The notes under the pieces: model-generated
What the model saw: only the letters and a program-made list of their open reading frames with translations
Databases searched by the model: none
What the model was told of the DNA's origin: nothing
Origin: Glebionis coronaria
Taxonomy: Eukaryota; Streptophyta; Magnoliopsida; Asterales; Asteraceae
Assembly: GCA_025667525.1 (NCBI GenBank)
Contig: CM046875.1
Span: 123,370,340-123,434,339, forward strand
DNA length: 64,000 nt
Direction: 5' to 3'
Translations under genes and position numbers: made by a program
Shown: one piece after another, positions 1 to 10,856 of the stretch
How positions within the stretch are numbered: position 1 is the stretch's first letter
Layout of the letters: every line of letters begins with the position of its first letter

Positions 1-1613
1 GAAGCTTAATGAACATATTTTATAAGTCATGATTCGTTGAATGATATAATAGTAAAGTTTATTTTAAATAAATACTTTAACATGTCATAATCTTATAAAT
101 AATTATTAATTAATAATGTGTCATGTTTTATACTTGGTTATTAATTAATAATATATCATGAATTATAATTAACTATAATTAATATTATGTCATGGATTAT
201 AACTAAATATCAAATAATAATGTGCCATGTATTTTATAATTAATTATCAGATCAAAGTATGTCATAAATATAATTAATTATACATTAAGCCTTGAACATG
301 ATAAATAATTTAATTATAACAAGAACGTGTTAATTAAGTCCCGTTTTAAATAAGTCGTAATTTATCCAATCTTAATAAGTCTGAAATAAGTCGAACTAAA
401 CCGGTTCATAATAAGCCCAAAAAATAATTAACCGGTTCATGATAAATTCCAATGATAAAACAAACCGGTTCATACAAATTTCTATAGTTTAATTAAACCG
501 GTTTATAATGACCCAATATTTAATCCACCCTGTTCATGAAGCTGTGATTTAAAATGATAATCTAAAAGTACTCTTATTTTATGTCCGAAATTAATAAGTC
601 TAAACATAAGCCAAGCACTCCCCTTTTGCCATCTCGGTGAACCGAGCCAAACACTCCCTAAACAACCAAAAGAAACACACCCTTAGGCCTCCTGCTGCCC
701 AACAGGATTTACCCACCGACAAAATCTTTCCTCCCACTGCAGTCCCCATGTGTTGCGGCTTCCCAACCACAAACTCCTACCCGATAGCCACCAGTTTCCC
801 ACCGCAACCTCTATGTGTCTTGCGACTGCCAGTAGGGAGTACCCACTGAGGGTTCCTACTGGTTTCATATGGATTTTGGCTGTTCAGCCACATCAGCCAT
901 CGTGCTGTGTCTGTTTGTATTAAAGTCCCACCGAGACACCCCATGGTGGTTTCTCGGCTTTCGTACCAACCCAACAAATCAAACTCGGCTTCCTTTCTTG
1001 TTTTAACTTCTATAAACACATGTATATCCATTAAATTCATGATTAATCATTTAAATAATTAAAAGTTAAGGTTTGAAGGTTACCGAATGATGTAGGATCA
1101 ATGGATGAACAAACCCGAACACTACTTTAAGAATTAAGATAAAAAACTAATCTTCTTTTCTGCCTTTTTCTTCCATGGCCGGCAGCTCAAGCTATCCCTT
1201 TTAGGGTTTCTTTTAATTTCTTGTTTTGTTACAATTTACATAATTGTGAAAGTGTTTTGGTTAATATTTCCCATGGGCCGGGCCTTGGGCCTTTTATTCT
1301 TACAAGGCTTATTCAAATTACATGGAGCCCGTTTATTTATTAATTTCGTATCATGGTTATAACCTCGCATATTCGTAAATTTTGTTCGTGTTATATCGTG
1401 TCATGTAGTATCAATTATACATTAATACTTATCGTGAATTAATTATATACGTAATACTTGTTGTAAATAAATATACATTATTACTTGTAGTGAATTTATG
1501 ATTTTTAATTCCGTCATATCTTGTTGTGTCGCATTTAAAATACGTATCTACGTGTCATGATTTATTTAATTTATAAAATTTTAAATTCATGGTATTTATA
1601 TGCGGGTTTTACA
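1..1613 (-). repeat. partial LTR of a decayed chromovirus
   Basis: Read on the minus strand, an LTR appears to start at 1613 with TGTAAAACCC and to run leftward to or beyond the window edge. The placement rests on the purine tract at 1614-1630 and the chromovirus C-terminus at 1687-1761 just outside it. The LTR body is AT-rich and has no credible gene. It holds the AACCGGTT array at 399-538 and a short inverted repeat CTCGGT/ACCGAG at 632-645. The left end of the LTR is not visible, so full length and target duplication are unknown. Confidence 0.5.
399..538. repeat. periodic AACCGGTT palindrome array
   Basis: The 8-bp palindrome AACCGGTT occurs at 399-406, 430-437, 463-470 and 496-503, spaced 31, 33 and 33 bp. 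Three copies continue with CAT. A decayed fifth copy (CCTGTTCAT) lies near 530, at the expected phase. The sequence between cores has diverged while the core is kept. This looks like an old tandem repeat of about 32 bp, or a phased set of protein-binding sites in the LTR. Confidence 0.7.
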
Positions 1614-1630
1614 ACTCTTCCCCTCTAAAA
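1614..1630 (-). other. polypurine tract of the minus-strand chromovirus
   Basis: On the minus strand the sequence is a purine run containing AGAGGGGAAGAG, directly followed by TGTAAAACCC. Just upstream is the ATTCGAGGATGAATT string that I recognise from the 3' end of many plant Ty3 elements. This fits the plus-strand primer site next to a 3' LTR. Confidence 0.55.
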
Positions 1631-2201
1631 AGAATAATTCATCCTCGAATTAGAAACGTGATATGGCTGAAAAGAACATACGAAGATCATGGGATAAGAT
1701 GAGGATAAGAAGTCCGGATAGACTCCTCCGTTTCCCGAGTGGCTTCCGCTTGGGATGGTTCCCCAAAAGATCTTGATGAAAGAAACAGTCTGGTTCCTCT
1801 TGTCCTTATTTAACGATTTGAAAATATTCTGGTTCCTTGACGTAAGATAGATCCTCACGAATCTGATCGTGTGGATATGAAAATAACATGCAAGAATAAA
1901 TGAAACGTTATGATACAAAATAACATGAAAATAATGATATTAGTAACCTCTGAGCAATGATACGCGGGACATGTTAGGAACGTAGTACGTGAACAATTGT
2001 GAACGTGATACGTGAGCAATTGTGAACATGACACGTGAACATATGGTGAATAAGATATATGAAACATATGGTGAGTGTGATACGTGAAACATATCATGAA
2101 CGTGTGATAACTGAGGAGGTAACTCCTAACGATACGAGATGAGACGTGAAATCTGACGTAAAACGTCAACTTGAGTCTGGTCTCCCAAGATTTCTACAAC
2201 C
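1631..2201 (-). pseudogene. decayed 3' end of chromovirus pol
   Basis: A short minus-strand frame at 1761-1687 reads like the end of a chromodomain: it has EATRETEESIRTSYPHL and then a stop. Chromovirus polyproteins commonly end in an EATWE...YPHLF-like string, so the match is specific though short. The 5' part of pol cannot be recognised. Between about 1960 and 2110 lie short imperfect repeats built on GATACGTGA and GAACATATGGTGA. The remnant stops at 2201, where LTR-like sequence of another family begins. Confidence 0.5.
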
Positions 2202-4341
2202 TAATAAGTGTGTAAACACTTATCCTTTTACTACTTGATACAATGAAAAACCAAACCGAAACGTGTATTTATAAACGTAAATGCCGGAATTACGCGTGGT
2301 TTTGTGTTTGGTTGTGAAGTAGGTACAAAATGACAAAAATGAAGAAAACACAGGATTTCACGGACATTTATTAAAGGAAAAGTCAAATATAAAGTCAAAG
2401 GACCAAAAGTGCCAAAATAATGAAGCTTTGAGGGCTAAGGATGAAGATTTAATGAAGTTTCAAGCTTAAAATCAAGAAATGCAAACAAGAAGGACTATTT
2501 CTGCCATACTGAAAATTTATCCACTAACAAATCACATAGACCAATAGAAGAGCACAAAATTATGAAGCTAACGGTTTCGACCTTGCTGCGTAACTCGTCT
2601 CGGTTTACATTTTGCATATTCTACTATTTTATTTCTAATTTTAAGATTTTAATAATCTTAGTAAAAATTAAATAAATATTTTTTTTATTTTATAATTGTT
2701 AGTTTAGTATTAAAATAATTAATTTTAATTTTTAAATATTTTTAGTTTTAGTAGTTTTATTTTTATTTATTTTTATCTATATTTAAAATAACACAAAAAT
2801 ATTAAAAAGAAAGAAAATAGAATATGTGTTTCTTTTGTGAGTAATTAGGTCATCCTTCTAGAAGTATAAAGTTGGTGGAGTTGATTAAATAAAGATTAAT
2901 CAAGAGCCTTTGGATTAAAAAATAATAAAAGGTGAAGATGGTAATCCGTGTGAAGTGCTCTCATTGGTCCATTCAAAAAGTATCTTTAATCTTATTGGTT
3001 GAAACACATCATCACATATCAAATGACCAAGATGCCCTCAAGTTAAAGAAAAGAAGGTGAATAGGAGCCTAAAAAGACTAATCGACCCCAAGCACCTTGA
3101 CTTCAGTTATAAATAGCACCTCATTTTTCTTCATTTTGTATGTAGATTTTAGGTAGCTAAATATTATCAATTTTATTTCTTGTTATTTTAATGTATTTTT
3201 CTTTCAACTTTTGTATTATCTTATTTTAAGCTTTCTTCAATATTAATAAAAGTTCATGTTTAGCTTATTGTTAATCTCTTTTAGCTTATTCTCATTCTAC
3301 CTTTCTTAATTTTTCAATAATCTAGCTTATTATTTGGGATTAGTTTTTATAACTTTTTCCAAATAAGTTAGATTTCTATAAAAGTTTAAAATAAGTGTTA
3401 TCTTATTTCAAGCTTATTGTGGGCTTATATTTCGAGATCTAGCTTATTGTGGGTGAATTTGTTCAATTAGCTTTTTAAGCTTTTTGAATCACATAAGTTT
3501 TAAGCTTAGGCTTATAACTTATTAATAAGCTATCCTTTTAATTAATTACTTTTAGTGTAGATCTATTATTTTTAATATATATTAGTGTAGATCTATTTTT
3601 TTAGCTTTAATATTAAAGTACTTTTATAAAACAAAAGAAATAGTATATATCTATTTGTTTTTTTATAAATTATTGTAGATCTATTAGTTTTTAGTTTAAA
3701 AATTAAAATATTTTTATCAAACCTAAAAAAATAGTATAGATCTATTAGTAATCAACGTAATCAAATATTAATTGTTGCTTATCATTCTAACCTCTTGTGT
3801 TCTTTTGATCTCGGCGTATCGATTCATCACTTTTGGTGAGGAGCTTACGGGTTTAATAGATTTAGTTGATAGGTGGAATTACTTAGAGCGTTTGGTTGGC
3901 AAAAGTTGTGAAGTATCGGTTTAGTAATTGTGCGGTTTGAGTTTGATTTGAGAGGCTGTGTACTTTACAGGCCATATTCGGGTTTCGCTTTTGATTAGTT
4001 TGATTTGAAAGGCCGTGTACTTTACGGGCCATATTTTGTTGGTTATGTTGATTGTTTTTAGAGCGTTTTCTTCGGACCACGGGTACTAAAGTTCTTTCCT
4101 TTTTCAATATATAGCTTAAAGTTTATTTTCCTCTAAATCGTTTTAGTTTAATTAATTAGATTAATATAGTTTAAATTGTTTCTAAAAAAATATCTCTTTT
4201 GTAAAAAATCGTTTTAATTAGTTTTATAAATTATTTTTGTTTTAAAAATAGATTTAAAAATTTGTTTTCATTTAGATAAGCTTATTTTGAGTATAAAGTT
4301 TACACCTTTTTGTGATTATTAAGCTTATTAATATATTAAAT
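2202..4341 (+). repeat. diverged GA1-like LTR, left part
   Basis: From 2202 the plus strand resembles the start of the GA1 LTR read in its own sense: GTGTGTAAACAC, then CTTTTACTAC, an AAACGTGTATTTAT-like block and a GCGTGGTTTTGTGTTTG-like block, in the same order. A TATA-like TATAAATA sits at 3108-3115, as in GA1. Downstream the family's AGCTTATT word recurs many times (about 3215-3540 and 4265-4340). The Copia element interrupts this sequence at 4342, and it resumes at 28190. No primer site or coding region is visible, so this may be a solo or truncated LTR. Confidence 0.5.
3550..3750. repeat. imperfect tandem repeat with AGATCTATT cores
   Basis: Roughly 95-bp units, each carrying GTAGATCTATT-like cores (about 3555, 3589, 3676 and 3737) and a shared AAAATAGTATA segment, follow one another. 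The units are AT-rich and diverged. They lie inside the GA1-like LTR sequence and encode nothing visible. Confidence 0.5.
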
Positions 4342-4708
4342 TGTTACCCCTATATTTTATATAGTCGAACAATACTGTAATAGGTCATCTTAGTCGATAA
4401 CGGTCTTGTATTATAATAGGTTAGTCGGGTTAACCGGGCTTAGACCTTAAGCTAATATTTTCTAAGGTAGGGGCTTTATGCCCAAGATAGGCCAAGCCCG
4501 ACCCAAGTGTCAAAGCCCATGAGCCCACCAAGCTCATGGGTATATAAACCCTCTTCTATGTGTGGATGAGAGTGTTGGTTCAATTTACTCTCTCTCTAGT
4601 AAACATTAACCTTCCACCATTCTCTCTACTTTCTCTCTCTAACTTTCTTCTCTTTCTCTCTCTAAATCTACTCCAAATCTTGTGTTATGGATTGAAGTGG
4701 GATTAACA
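4342..4708 (+). repeat. 5' LTR of the Copia element
   Basis: The LTR starts TGTTA and ends TAACA. It is alignable over its full length with 27821-28189 and 43427-43795. It contains an inverted repeat and TATA box (4516-4548) and a long pyrimidine-rich leader of CTCTCT runs, and is followed after two bases by the primer-binding site. Confidence 0.93.
4516..4548 (+). promoter_or_regulatory. LTR core promoter: inverted repeat abutting a TATA box
   Basis: CCCATGAGC (4516-4524) and GCTCATGGG (4532-4540) form a perfect 9-bp inverted repeat with a 7-nt spacer. The TATA box TATATAAA begins on the very next base (4541-4548). The same arrangement is intact in both 3' LTR copies (27995-28027 and around 43601-43633). 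A pyrimidine-rich stretch follows, as expected for a plant transcription start region. Confidence 0.7.
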
Positions 4709-4710
4709 TT

Positions 4711-4724
4711 TGGTATCAAGAGCT
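4711..4724 (+). other. primer-binding site, tRNA-Met type
   Basis: TGGTATCAAGAGCT lies two bases after the 5' LTR. It matches the TGGTATCAGAGC complement of the initiator tRNA-Met 3' end with one inserted A. This is the usual primer of plant Copia elements. Confidence 0.85.
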
Positions 4725-4842
4725 TATAGTCGATAGGTGATTGAAGATTTGTGGTGTGTTTTCATTGGATTCGAGAGTCTTGATTGATTTTTACTAAGAT
4801 CCATAATTCATACACATCATATCCTCCTACTACATCCCCTCA

Positions 4843-6609
4843 ATGGACATTTTTAATACTTCGGATTCAACAACAACAACGTCCATAAATGAGGATATTA
4901 AAGAGAAGATGCAGAATCCAGAGGTTCAAATAAATACCGAGACTCCAATCAGTAAACCTACTAACAAGGATTCTACAACCAAAACCGTTCATGCAATCTA
5001 ATACAAGATGTCGAAAGAAAAAAAAATATGCATGGAAAAATTAAAGTTGCTTCAGTCACACCTTCAGGTTCTTTCAAGATAAGACCTAAAAGGCACTCGT
5101 CTTGAAATTGGATTCAAACGGGTATTCGTTCTACTATATGGTCAAGATGTTGAGTCATTTACAAGAACAACTGCTGCTACATAAACTCCAGATTACTGAG
5201 TTAGAATCGGTTAACAAAGAACAAACTGAGCTTTATAAAACTCGTGAAGAAAAGGATATTGAAAAAATTCTTGCTTTGGAAAAGAGAGTCGAAACATTAA
5301 ACAACATTGTTTACAAAACGGGTCAGTCTATTCAAACTATGAATATGCTCAATAGAAATATGAAAACGAGTTTTGCTAAGCCCGAATATCTCAAGAACAT
5401 TCAAACTATCAAGCCTGCGCTTTATGATATCCGTTGTTATGTTGATAATCTTGCTCTTATGCTTTCCCCTGACTGCGACGAAATCATTCGTCATCTAGAA
5501 TAAAGTCGATCCAACTTTAGTGATTTGATAAACCTTTCTGATTCTAACAATCATATTAAGTTTGTTCCTCAAAAAGAACTTTCAAAAGAACAAAATATGT
5601 ATACTAGTGTTCCACCACCAAGTGATGAACCGCAAAAGAAAGTTTCTTTAAAAGGGGTTTCAAAAAGCAATCAATTTTTTTAGAAAAGCGAATTTTGGAT
5701 GAAAAACGTAAATGGGATGAAAAAAGTAAAAGTGTTCAGAAATTTGAGTTTATAAAACAAGGGGTTTTAAATTTGTACAAAGGTGTTGTCGACTATGAAA
5801 AAGTTTCTAGGGATACAGTTTGGAATATTAAACCTAACCCACAAGTAGAAGTCATCGTTCAACAATGCATTGTTCCAACCATTGATGATCTTTCAAATAA
5901 TGTGGAAATGTTTTATAATGCTCTCACTAAGGAAATGTTAACTGATTTAAGGTATGTTAAATCTCTGGAAGATGAAGTTGATTTTCTTCAAACTAAATTA
6001 AAGACACAAGAACACAAACTTTCTAATGAAATTGATCGACTTTTGAAGGAATACTTTTATGCTGACCATATGAATGCTATACTTGGTGTGTATACCGATC
6101 TTGATCAATATTGTCATGTAGCATGTCTAGTGTCAGAAACGGACGAGAAATGTCACAATCTTGAAGTTGAGCTTTCGAAACAAATTCAGTCATATAACAA
6201 ACTTTCAAAAAGTTTTTCCCAACTTGAGAAACACTTCATTTCTCTTGAACTTGCTTTACAAAAAGGTGATAAATCTCATAATCATAAAAAGTGTCAAGAA
6301 CTGGCAGCTTCTTCGGTTCGTCAATTGAATGAAAAAGGTTTCGAAATAAATGATTTGAAAGCTCAGCTACAAGAAAGGGACATAACCATTAGTGAGTTAC
6401 AAAAACTCATTGAGAAAATGAAAGGAAAGTCTGTTTTGGGTAAAACATCCACCGTTCGTCAACCGAATGCGGTTAAATGCCCTAGATCATCTGTTTTGGG
6501 AAAATCCCCACATACTTTTCCTATTTGTAGGTTTTTTCTCAATATTTGTGCAACTATGTTAACTTTTATGGCGGAACGCTTAAATGAACTTTTAGATATT
6601 TGTAATTAA
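4843..6609 (+). pseudogene. Copia gag, N-terminal and coiled-coil part
   Basis: The probable start is the ATG at 4843 (MDIFNTSD...), but this frame meets a stop at 4999. Coding character continues in pieces at 5102-5503 and 5695-6609. The second piece contains KTGQSIQTM, a string I recognise from gag-like leaders of Asteraceae Copia polyproteins, followed by PALYDIRCYVD. The third piece (304 codons) is rich in Leu, Glu, Lys and Asp with heptad-like spacing and probably forms long coiled coils. Gag forms the virus-like particle in the cytoplasm. The frame is broken by stops near 4999, 5080, 5503 and 5683, so no full-length gag can be made. Confidence 0.7.
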
Positions 6610-6643
6610 AATAGTTAAGATAGGAAATGATAAGAGCACTAAT

Positions 6644-7459
6644 GTGATAGCACCAGGAATGTATAAGATGAACACTAGGCCCACTCCAACTGGAACATCG
6701 CGGTTACCTCAGTATATTAGGAAAACTAATCAACGTGTGTCTTCTTCTACAGGAGTAATTCTCACTACTAGTGTTAGCGGACCACAACGTAAGAGCACTA
6801 GAATGCAAGATAAGGTCATTCCTAACAATAGTCAAGGAAAGAAGTTGGAAGTAGAAGACCACCGTAGGAATTCTAAGTTTTCTAAGAATAAAACGTCTGT
6901 AACTGCATGTAATGACGGTTTGAATGCTAAGACCTCGAATGTTGAATTTGCTTGTGTTGAATGCGGAAAATGTGTTCGTACTTTCAATCATGATGCTTGT
7001 GCTCTTAATCATAATGGCGTGAATGATAAAACTAGGAAGCCTATTCTTGTGCCTACTAGTACTAGAAAACCCACAAGAACTATGAACCAATCCATTGATC
7101 AACCATTTAAGAAACTAAGTGCGTTAGAATCCACTACTCTGCGTAAGCAAAACAGGTTAAAGAAGCTTTATGAGAACATGATTAGGACGTGTACACGGGG
7201 ATATTTGAGATTCACACCACCCGGATACAAATGGGTACCTAAGTTAACCACTTTAGTGATTGGGTCTATGAATATCAGCTTGCCTCTAGAATTTGCATCT
7301 AGGCCCACTAATATTCTGGAACCCGTTTCTATCAAGGGCTCCCATTTGTCAAATGCTACATTGTCTCCTAATTCTTTTGCAGCTCGTCGAAATCATTCTA
7401 TTCATAATGGAATCCGAGTGCACAAAGCACATGACGGGCATTCTCAAGCTTCTCAGTAA
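6644..7459 (+). pseudogene. Copia gag C-terminal part with Cys/His cluster
   Basis: A 271-codon open stretch is basic and rich in Thr, Arg and Lys. It carries a cluster CVECGKCV...NHDAC near 6950-7000, at the place where related polyproteins have a Cys/His motif before the protease, and then a KWVP motif (about 7230) typical of the gag-protease linker in this group. The chain is out of phase with the next domain, since the protease frame opens at 7293. RNA binding is a reasonable role for such a cluster but is not shown here. Confidence 0.6.
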
Positions 7460-7994
7460 CTTCGTGGAGAAATTTCTGGGTACGGTATGGTTTGGAAATG
7501 ATCAGTTTGCACTGATACTCGGATATGGAGATTTGGTTCAAGGGAATATTACTATCAAAAGGGTTTATTACGTCGAGGGACTGAATCACAATTTATTCTC
7601 GGTTGGTCACATTTGTGATGCGGATTTAGAAGTGGCTTTTCAGAAAACTACTTGCTATGTTAGAGACTACGATGGGAATGACCTTCTTACAGGTTCTCGT
7701 GGTTCTGATCTCTACACAGTAACTCTTCAAGACACATCTTCAACAAATCCAATTTGCTTAATGGCTAAAGCTTCATCATCCAAAGCATGGTTATGGCATC
7801 AACGATTGTCACATCTCAACTTTGACACCATCAATTTGCTTTCGAAGAATGATATTGTGACCGATCTTCCTAAGTTAAAATTCGTCAAAGATCATGTTTG
7901 TTCCTCTTGTGAGTTGGGAAAAGCAAAACGAAATTCTTTCAAAACGAATACTATCCCAAGCTCAAAAGGACGAGTGGAACTTCTACACATGGAT
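7293..7994 (+). pseudogene. Copia protease remnant and GAG-pre-integrase domain
   Basis: This region matches the protease active-site area and the GAG-pre-integrase zinc domain of Copia polyproteins. The canonical D-S-G-C is changed at both key places: it reads E-S-E-C-T-K-H-M-T-G, with the catalytic Asp codon at 7410-7412 now Glu. The protease should be inactive. Downstream are YYVEGLNHNLFSVG and then the zinc-binding pattern LWHQRLSHLN...CSSCELGKAKR, with His and Cys ligands kept. The frame ends in a stop at 7995, exactly at the start of the integrase core. Confidence 0.8.
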
Positions 7995-8715
7995 TAATGT
8001 GGTCCATGCGTGTAGAGAGTATTAACGGGAAAAAGTTTATTCTTGTGATTGTCGATGATTACTCCAGATACACATGGACTTACTTCTTAAGGTCTAAAGA
8101 TGAAACGCCGGAGGTTCTCAAAAACTTTCTCAAGACGATACAACGCAATCTTCAAGCTCAACGGTAAGAACGGATAGGGGTACTGAATTTTTGAACAAGA
8201 CTTTGCAAGCCTACATTCAAGAAGAAGCCATCGAACATCAAACTTCAATTGCCCGAACTCCTGAACAAAACGACGTTGTCGAAAGACGGAACCGTACTTT
8301 GGTTGAGGCAGCTCGAACAATGCTTTCGACATCAAAATTACCACTATTTTTCTAGGCTGAAGCAATTGCAACTGCCTGTTATACTAAGAATCGTTCTCTC
8401 GTCATCCCTAGACATGAAAAGACACCTTACCACATCATCAATGGCAGGAAAACTACTGTCAAATTCTTTCACGTATTTGGATCTTAATGCTACATTCTTA
8501 AAGACGGTGAGAATCTCGACAAGATGAAAGAAAAAGGTGATGCATGTATTTTTGTGGGGTATGCTACATTGTCGAAAGGATATCGAGTCTACAAAAAGAG
8601 AACAAAGATTATTATCGAAACAATTCATGTGAACTTTGACGAATTGCCACAAATGGTACTTGATCACAACAGCTCAAGTCCCGCACCTCAATGTCCAGCA
8701 ATGGCACCTACATAA
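7995..8715 (+). pseudogene. Copia integrase core, broken
   Basis: The integrase core can be read in fragments across frames. The first catalytic Asp is in the HMD at the preceding frame end (about 7987-7994), the second in RTDRGTEF (about 8172), and the Glu in VERRNRTL (about 8280). Further on come VKFFHVFG and DKMKEKGDACIFVGY (about 8520-8560), the conserved end of the domain. A TAA replaces a Leu codon directly after the first Asp, and there are frameshifts near 8010, 8160 and 8345. The enzyme would have joined the element's cDNA to the genome, but this copy cannot encode it. Confidence 0.8.
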
Positions 8716-8730
8716 AACAGTGTACGTCCC

Positions 8731-9366
8731 GTGCAAGAATGTCAAGAAAGTACTCCTACAGCAGACTCGACGGATACGACACAAATGAATGAGTTGGTTG
8801 ATTTATATGATCCAATGTTTGATGAATATTACTATGGAAATAATCAAGTTCTGTCAAAGCCTTCCGCTGTCAATACTACTGATGCACCCGAACAAAGTCA
8901 ACAAGACACAACTGCATCTACTTCAGCAACCGTTGCTCAAGAGACAATTCCATTGGATACTCAACAAACTCAAGAAACTTTCATACAACCAACATCACCA
9001 ACCGTCAATGCCGAAGGAGGAAACAACAAACAAGCAGTCGATGCACAACCTGACGAAGAAGAATTTATCAACCCGTTCGGTACATCGGTACGCGAAGTCG
9101 GCGAGTCTTCTACTCAACATGTTGATCCGTCTAACATACATACATTCTACCAACCATATCCATCCACTCACCATTGGACACGTGATCATCCACTGGAGCA
9201 AGTCATTGGAAATACCTCACAACCGGTTCGAACACGCAGACAACTCGAAACTGATGGTGATGTGTGTATGTATGCACTCACCGTGAGTTCAACTGTACCT
9301 AAAAACATCAAACAAGCCATGACTGATCGTGCATGGATTGAATCAATGCAAGACGAAATTCATTAG
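8731..9366 (+). pseudogene. Copia integrase-RT linker
   Basis: A 211-codon open stretch is rich in Thr, Gln, Ser and Pro and has low complexity, as is usual for the spacer between integrase and RT. Towards its end it becomes conserved: TRRQLETDGDVCMYAL and then IKQAMTDRAWIESMQDE, which leads into the RT. A TAG at 9364-9366 interrupts the run just before the FERLNVWELV motif. Confidence 0.75.
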
Positions 9367-10345
9367 TTTGAACGCCTAAATGTTTGGGAACTTGTTGACA
9401 GACCCTATGGAATTTACCTTTTAGATTTCAAATGGATTTGGGAAAACAAACTGGATGAGGAATAAACCATCATTAAAAACAAATCTCGTCTTGTGGTTAA
9501 GGGACATCGTCAACAAGAAGGGATAGATTTCGATGAATCATTTGCTCTAGTTGCTCATTTGGAAGCTGTCAGGATATTCCTTGCTTATGCTGCACATAAG
9601 GGCTTCACGGTTTTTCAGATGGACGTAAAAACTACTTTTCTGAATGGTCATTTGAAGGAAGAAGTGTATGTGAATCAGCCAGAAGGATTCATCGATCCTC
9701 ATCATCCTGACAAAGTCTATCATCTCAAGAAGGCTGTATATGGACTTAAACAAGATCCAAGGGAATGATACGAAGAACTATCAAACTTCTTGGTTTCCAA
9801 AGGATTCTCCAAAGGTTCCATTGATCGTACTCTCTTTATTAATAAATATGGCAATGACATACTGCTGGTGCAAGTTTATGTTGATGACATTATTTTTGGT
9901 TCTACGAACCTAAAACCTTCAAAACATTTTGAAAAATTGATGCACAACAGATTTGAAATGTCAATGATGGGGGAGCTAAAATTCTTTTTAGGCCTCCATA
10001 TTAACCCATCACCACATGGTATCTTTATCAACCAAGCTAAGTATGCTCAAGATATACTTAAAAAGCATGGTATGCAATCATGTGCTCGCGTTGGTACACC
10101 ATTATCGACCACATCCCTAGACGCTGACTTATACTCATATCCCATAGATCAAACGTGATATCGCAGTATGATCGGGTCACTTATGTTCCTTACAGCCAAC
10201 AGGCCTGATATTCATCATGCCACATGCTATTGTGCACGATATCAAGCCAGAACTACTCAAAAGCACCTCAAAGAGGTTAAACGGATATTTTGGTACCTTA
10301 AGAATACCATTCACATGGGACTCTCGTATCCGAGGGAAACCAGTT
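9367..10345 (+). pseudogene. Copia reverse transcriptase, broken
   Basis: The RT domain is easily recognised: FERLNVWELV, then [30 protein letters not shown] (first catalytic Asp), YGLKQ, and the active site YVDDIIFGS near 9880. The usual QMDVKTAFLNG has Thr for Ala. Stops lie at about 9463, 9766 and 10156, and a frame change follows. Both catalytic motifs survive, so it is the interrupting stops and not active-site loss that mark this copy as dead. It would have copied element RNA into cDNA. Confidence 0.88.
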
Positions 10346-10856
10346 TCATCTAATAGCTTTTTTAGATTCTGATCACGCAAGTTGCCTTGATAGTCAAAAA
10401 AGCACTTCTGGTAGCATACAATTTCTAGGGAAAGACAAGCTTGTGAGCTGGTCTTCAAAGAAGCAGGATTGCACTTCGCTCTTATCAGCTGAAGCAGAAT
10501 ATGTGGCTCTATCCGCTTCTTGTGCTCAAGTCCTCTAGATGAGAACTCAACTCACGGATTATGGCTTCCACTTTGATAAAATACCTATGTATTGTGACTC
10601 AAAGTCGGCCATAGCTATCTCTTGCAATCCGGTTCAGCACTCCCACACCAAGCACATCGAGGTCAGATATCACTTCATCAAGGAACAAGTGGAACACGGC
10701 ATCGTGGAATTATACTTTGTCAGAACTGAGTACCAGCTGACAGACTTGTTTACAAAAGCTCTATCGAAAGATAGGTTTGCGTATCTCGTTGGTCGTCTTG
10801 GTATGAAGTATATGACTCCAGATGACTTGGAGGTTCTGGAAAATGAAGCTGCTTGA
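10346..10856 (+). pseudogene. Copia RNase H and polyprotein C-terminus
   Basis: RNase H motifs are present in order: DSDHASC...STSG (first Asp), SAEAEYVALS (Glu) and CDSKSAIAIS (second Asp). They are followed by KHIEVRYHFIKEQV and the C-terminal DLFTKALSKDRF, then a stop at 10854-10856. A frameshift near 10350 and a TAG near 10538 split it. The last 105 codons (10539-10853) are uninterrupted. The C-terminus resembles the ends of Asteraceae Copia polyproteins I know. Confidence 0.85.

Noticed and set aside
399..538. Regularly spaced AACCGGTT repeats as a CRISPR-like array
   Set aside because: The repeats are too short, the spacers are related and AT-rich, and the sequence is plant LTR.
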